Assembly (NCBI RefSeq): GCF_018687575.1
Contig: NZ_CP061297.1
Span: 1,370,821 to 1,434,820 of the forward strand
Source of the DNA: Polynucleobacter asymbioticus
GTDB lineage: Bacteria; Pseudomonadota; Gammaproteobacteria; Burkholderiales; Burkholderiaceae
Reading direction: 5' to 3'
Length of the DNA: 64,000 bases
Shown: piece by piece, positions 62,721-64,000 of the stretch
Layout of the letters: each line of letters starts with the position of its first letter
Numbering within the stretch: the stretch's first letter is position 1
The notes under the pieces: generated by a model
Database searches by the model: none
What the model was told of the DNA's origin: nothing
The model's input: only the letters and a program-made list of their open reading frames with translations
Program-made: the position numbers and the translations under genes

Positions 62721-63371
62721 TTACTTCGCTACAACTTCATCGACGATGATGTAACGGCGATTAACACCCAAACCTTGAAGGTAGGCAATCAATGCATCTT
62801 CTTCAGTCTTGCCTTCCAACTCTTTAGGAGCTTCTGCAATCATTTCATCGGTGTAAGGAACACCTAAACGACGCATCGCCACCATATGAGACTGGATTGA
62901 GGAAGCATCAGCAGCATTCTTTTGCAACCAAGGGTATCCAGGCATATTGGACTCAGGCACCACATCACGAGGATTGCGAAGGTGAATACGATGCCAATCA
63001 TCCGAGTAGCGGGCACCAACACGGGCTAAATCAGGACCGGTACGTTTACTGCCCCACAAGAATGGGCGATCGAATACGGATTCGCCAGCTAATGAGTAAG
63101 GACCGTAACGCTCCACCTCTGAACGTAATGTACGGATCTGCTGTGAATGGCAACCTACACAACCTTCACGCTGGTAGATATCACGACCAGCCAAACGCAG
63201 TGCAGTATATGGTGCCACGCCAGGACTAGGTTCGGTGGTTGTGTGCTGAAAAAATAGCGGCACAATTTGAACCAAACCAGCAATCGAAACCACAATGATG
63301 GTGGCAATAATTAACCAACCAACGTTTTTCTCAAGCGTTCCGTGGGAAAAGAATTTATTTTCATTAGACAT
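62721..63371 (-). CDS. ccoO: cbb3-type cytochrome c oxidase subunit II (monoheme)
   Basis: Monoheme cytochrome c subunit of 216 residues. A membrane helix (about 17-40) is followed by the heme motif CVGCH at 71-75 in [15 protein letters not shown] and the family stretch [33 protein letters not shown]. The C-terminus is [15 protein letters not shown]. It starts 10 bp behind ccoN, and its product carries electrons from CcoP to the active site in CcoN. Confidence 0.96.
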   Translation of the reverse strand: MSNENKFFSHGTLEKNVGWLIIATIIVVSIAGLVQIVPLFFQHTTTEPSPGVAPYTALRLAGRDIYQREGCVGCHSQQIRTLRSEVERYGPYSLAGESVFDRPFLWGSKRTGPDLARVGARYSDDWHRIHLRNPRDVVPESNMPGYPWLQKNAADASSIQSHMVAMRRLGVPYTDEMIAEAPKELEGKTEEDALIAYLQGLGVNRRYIIVDEVVAK

Positions 63372-63381
63372 GTTCTTCTCC

Positions 63382-64000
63382 TTAGTGAGCAGTTACAGAT
63401 GCTTGTGGAATTGGGGCATTCACGAATGTTTTGCCAGTCACTGTTTTATAAACGTTGTATGCCATCAAGAACATGCCGCTTAAGTAACAAATACCACCCA
63501 ACAGACGAATCACATAGAAGGGATAGGTTGCTTTTACAGATTCAACGAAGCTGTATGTGAGAGTTCCGTCTGGCTCGAAGGCTCTCCACATCAAACCTTG
63601 CATCACGCCAGCAATCCACATCGCAGCAATGTAGAGAACAACACCGACAGTAGCGATCCAGAAATGCACTTCAATTAAGCGCGTGCTGTACATGTCTTTT
63701 TGACCCACTAAACGTGGAATCAGGTAGTACAAAGAACCAATCGTAATCATGGCAACCCAACCTAGAGCGCCCGAGTGCACGTGACCAATAGTCCAGTCGG
63801 TGTAATGTGACAGGCTGTTCACAGTCTTGATAGACATCATGGAGCCTTCAAAGGTAGACATCCCGTAGAAAGACAATGCCACTACCAAGAATTTCAAGAT
63901 GGGATCGGTGCGCAATTTAAACCAAGCGCCAGATAAAGTCATGATGCCGTTGATCATGCCGCCCCATGATGGAGCCAATAAAATAATGGAGAACACGGTT
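63382..64000 (-). CDS. ccoN: cbb3-type cytochrome c oxidase subunit I, C-terminal part (cut by window end)
   Basis: Catalytic subunit of the high-affinity proton-pumping cbb3 oxidase. The frame is open to base 64000, so about 205 C-terminal residues are seen. Membrane helices carry [17 protein letters not shown], with His ligands of heme b and b3, and [14 protein letters not shown]. The end [20 protein letters not shown] is usual for betaproteobacterial CcoN. The operon promoter and the CuB/Tyr region lie upstream of the window. Confidence 0.95.
   Translation of the reverse strand, partial: TVFSIILLAPSWGGMINGIMTLSGAWFKLRTDPILKFLVVALSFYGMSTFEGSMMSIKTVNSLSHYTDWTIGHVHSGALGWVAMITIGSLYYLIPRLVGQKDMYSTRLIEVHFWIATVGVVLYIAAMWIAGVMQGLMWRAFEPDGTLTYSFVESVKATYPFYVIRLLGGICYLSGMFLMAYNVYKTVTGKTFVNAPIPQASVTAH

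Noticed and set aside
1..64000. Insertion sequences, prophage genes, CRISPR arrays, plasmid or conjugation genes
   Set aside because: No transposase, integrase, phage structural, Cas or repeat-spacer signal was seen anywhere in the window.

Overview
This window looks like a core chromosomal segment of a small-genome freshwater betaproteobacterium of the family Burkholderiaceae, most likely Polynucleobacter or a close relative. The reasons are the gene orders rpsP-rimM-trmD-rplS and gyrA-serC-pheA-hisC-tyrA-aroA-cmk-rpsA-ihfB-lapB-ugd-hldE-hldD, gyrA next to ompA-ubiG-gph, a one-piece tmRNA encoding the tag ANDERFALAA, two orphan Bug-type (tripartite tricarboxylate) binding proteins, and very tight packing with many 1-4 bp overlaps. 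The genus name is an inference from gene content and order; no database was searched.

Layout. 1-2976: end of an M48 protease, rsgA, a CbiB-like membrane protein and a CoA pyrophosphatase. 2996-5258: ribosomal operon rpsP-rimM-trmD-rplS with its terminator. 5512-6541: a META lipoprotein and a small membrane protein. 6554-9274: etfBA and a histone-deacetylase-like amidohydrolase. 9358-11995: MltB, CysM and a ComEA-like HhH protein. 12015-27949: a long minus-strand supercluster (LPS heptose and UDP-glucuronate genes, lapB, ihfB, rpsA, cmk, the aromatic amino acid/serine genes and gyrA). 28110-30650: ompA, ubiG, gph and ssrA (tmRNA).

From 30683 the window becomes more accessory: an IlvD/Edd dehydratase with a Bug binding protein; a Fur-controlled tonB-hemP-TonB-dependent receptor operon; a methyltransferase and an AhpD-like protein; TrhO; a 2-hydroxyacid dehydrogenase followed by a split ChrA pair translationally coupled to a second Bug protein; crcB and a YgiD-like dioxygenase; two small genes; an M50 protease; a cytochrome c'/b561 pair; and a catabolic cassette built around a TAXI-type TRAP transporter (two dehydrogenases, a DHDPS-family aldolase/dehydratase and an enolase-superfamily enzyme). 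The end (56022-64000) holds a SulP anion transporter, a SafE-like protein, an FNR regulator with all four cluster cysteines, and the cbb3 oxidase operon ccoNOQPG-fixH, with ccoN running off the edge.

Together this is an aerobic to microaerobic heterotroph taking up low-molecular-weight organic acids with high-affinity binding proteins (Bug, TRAP) and respiring them through a high-affinity cbb3 oxidase. I found no insertion sequence, prophage, CRISPR array or tRNA gene. No stretch over 300 bases lacks a gene; the longest gap is 5259-5511. Several gene starts were moved from the longest open frame on the basis of Shine-Dalgarno sites, terminators or family length. I see no clearly new system; the best candidates for follow-up are the coupled ChrA-Bug operon, the TRAP catabolic cassette, and the two small genes at 44303-44652.
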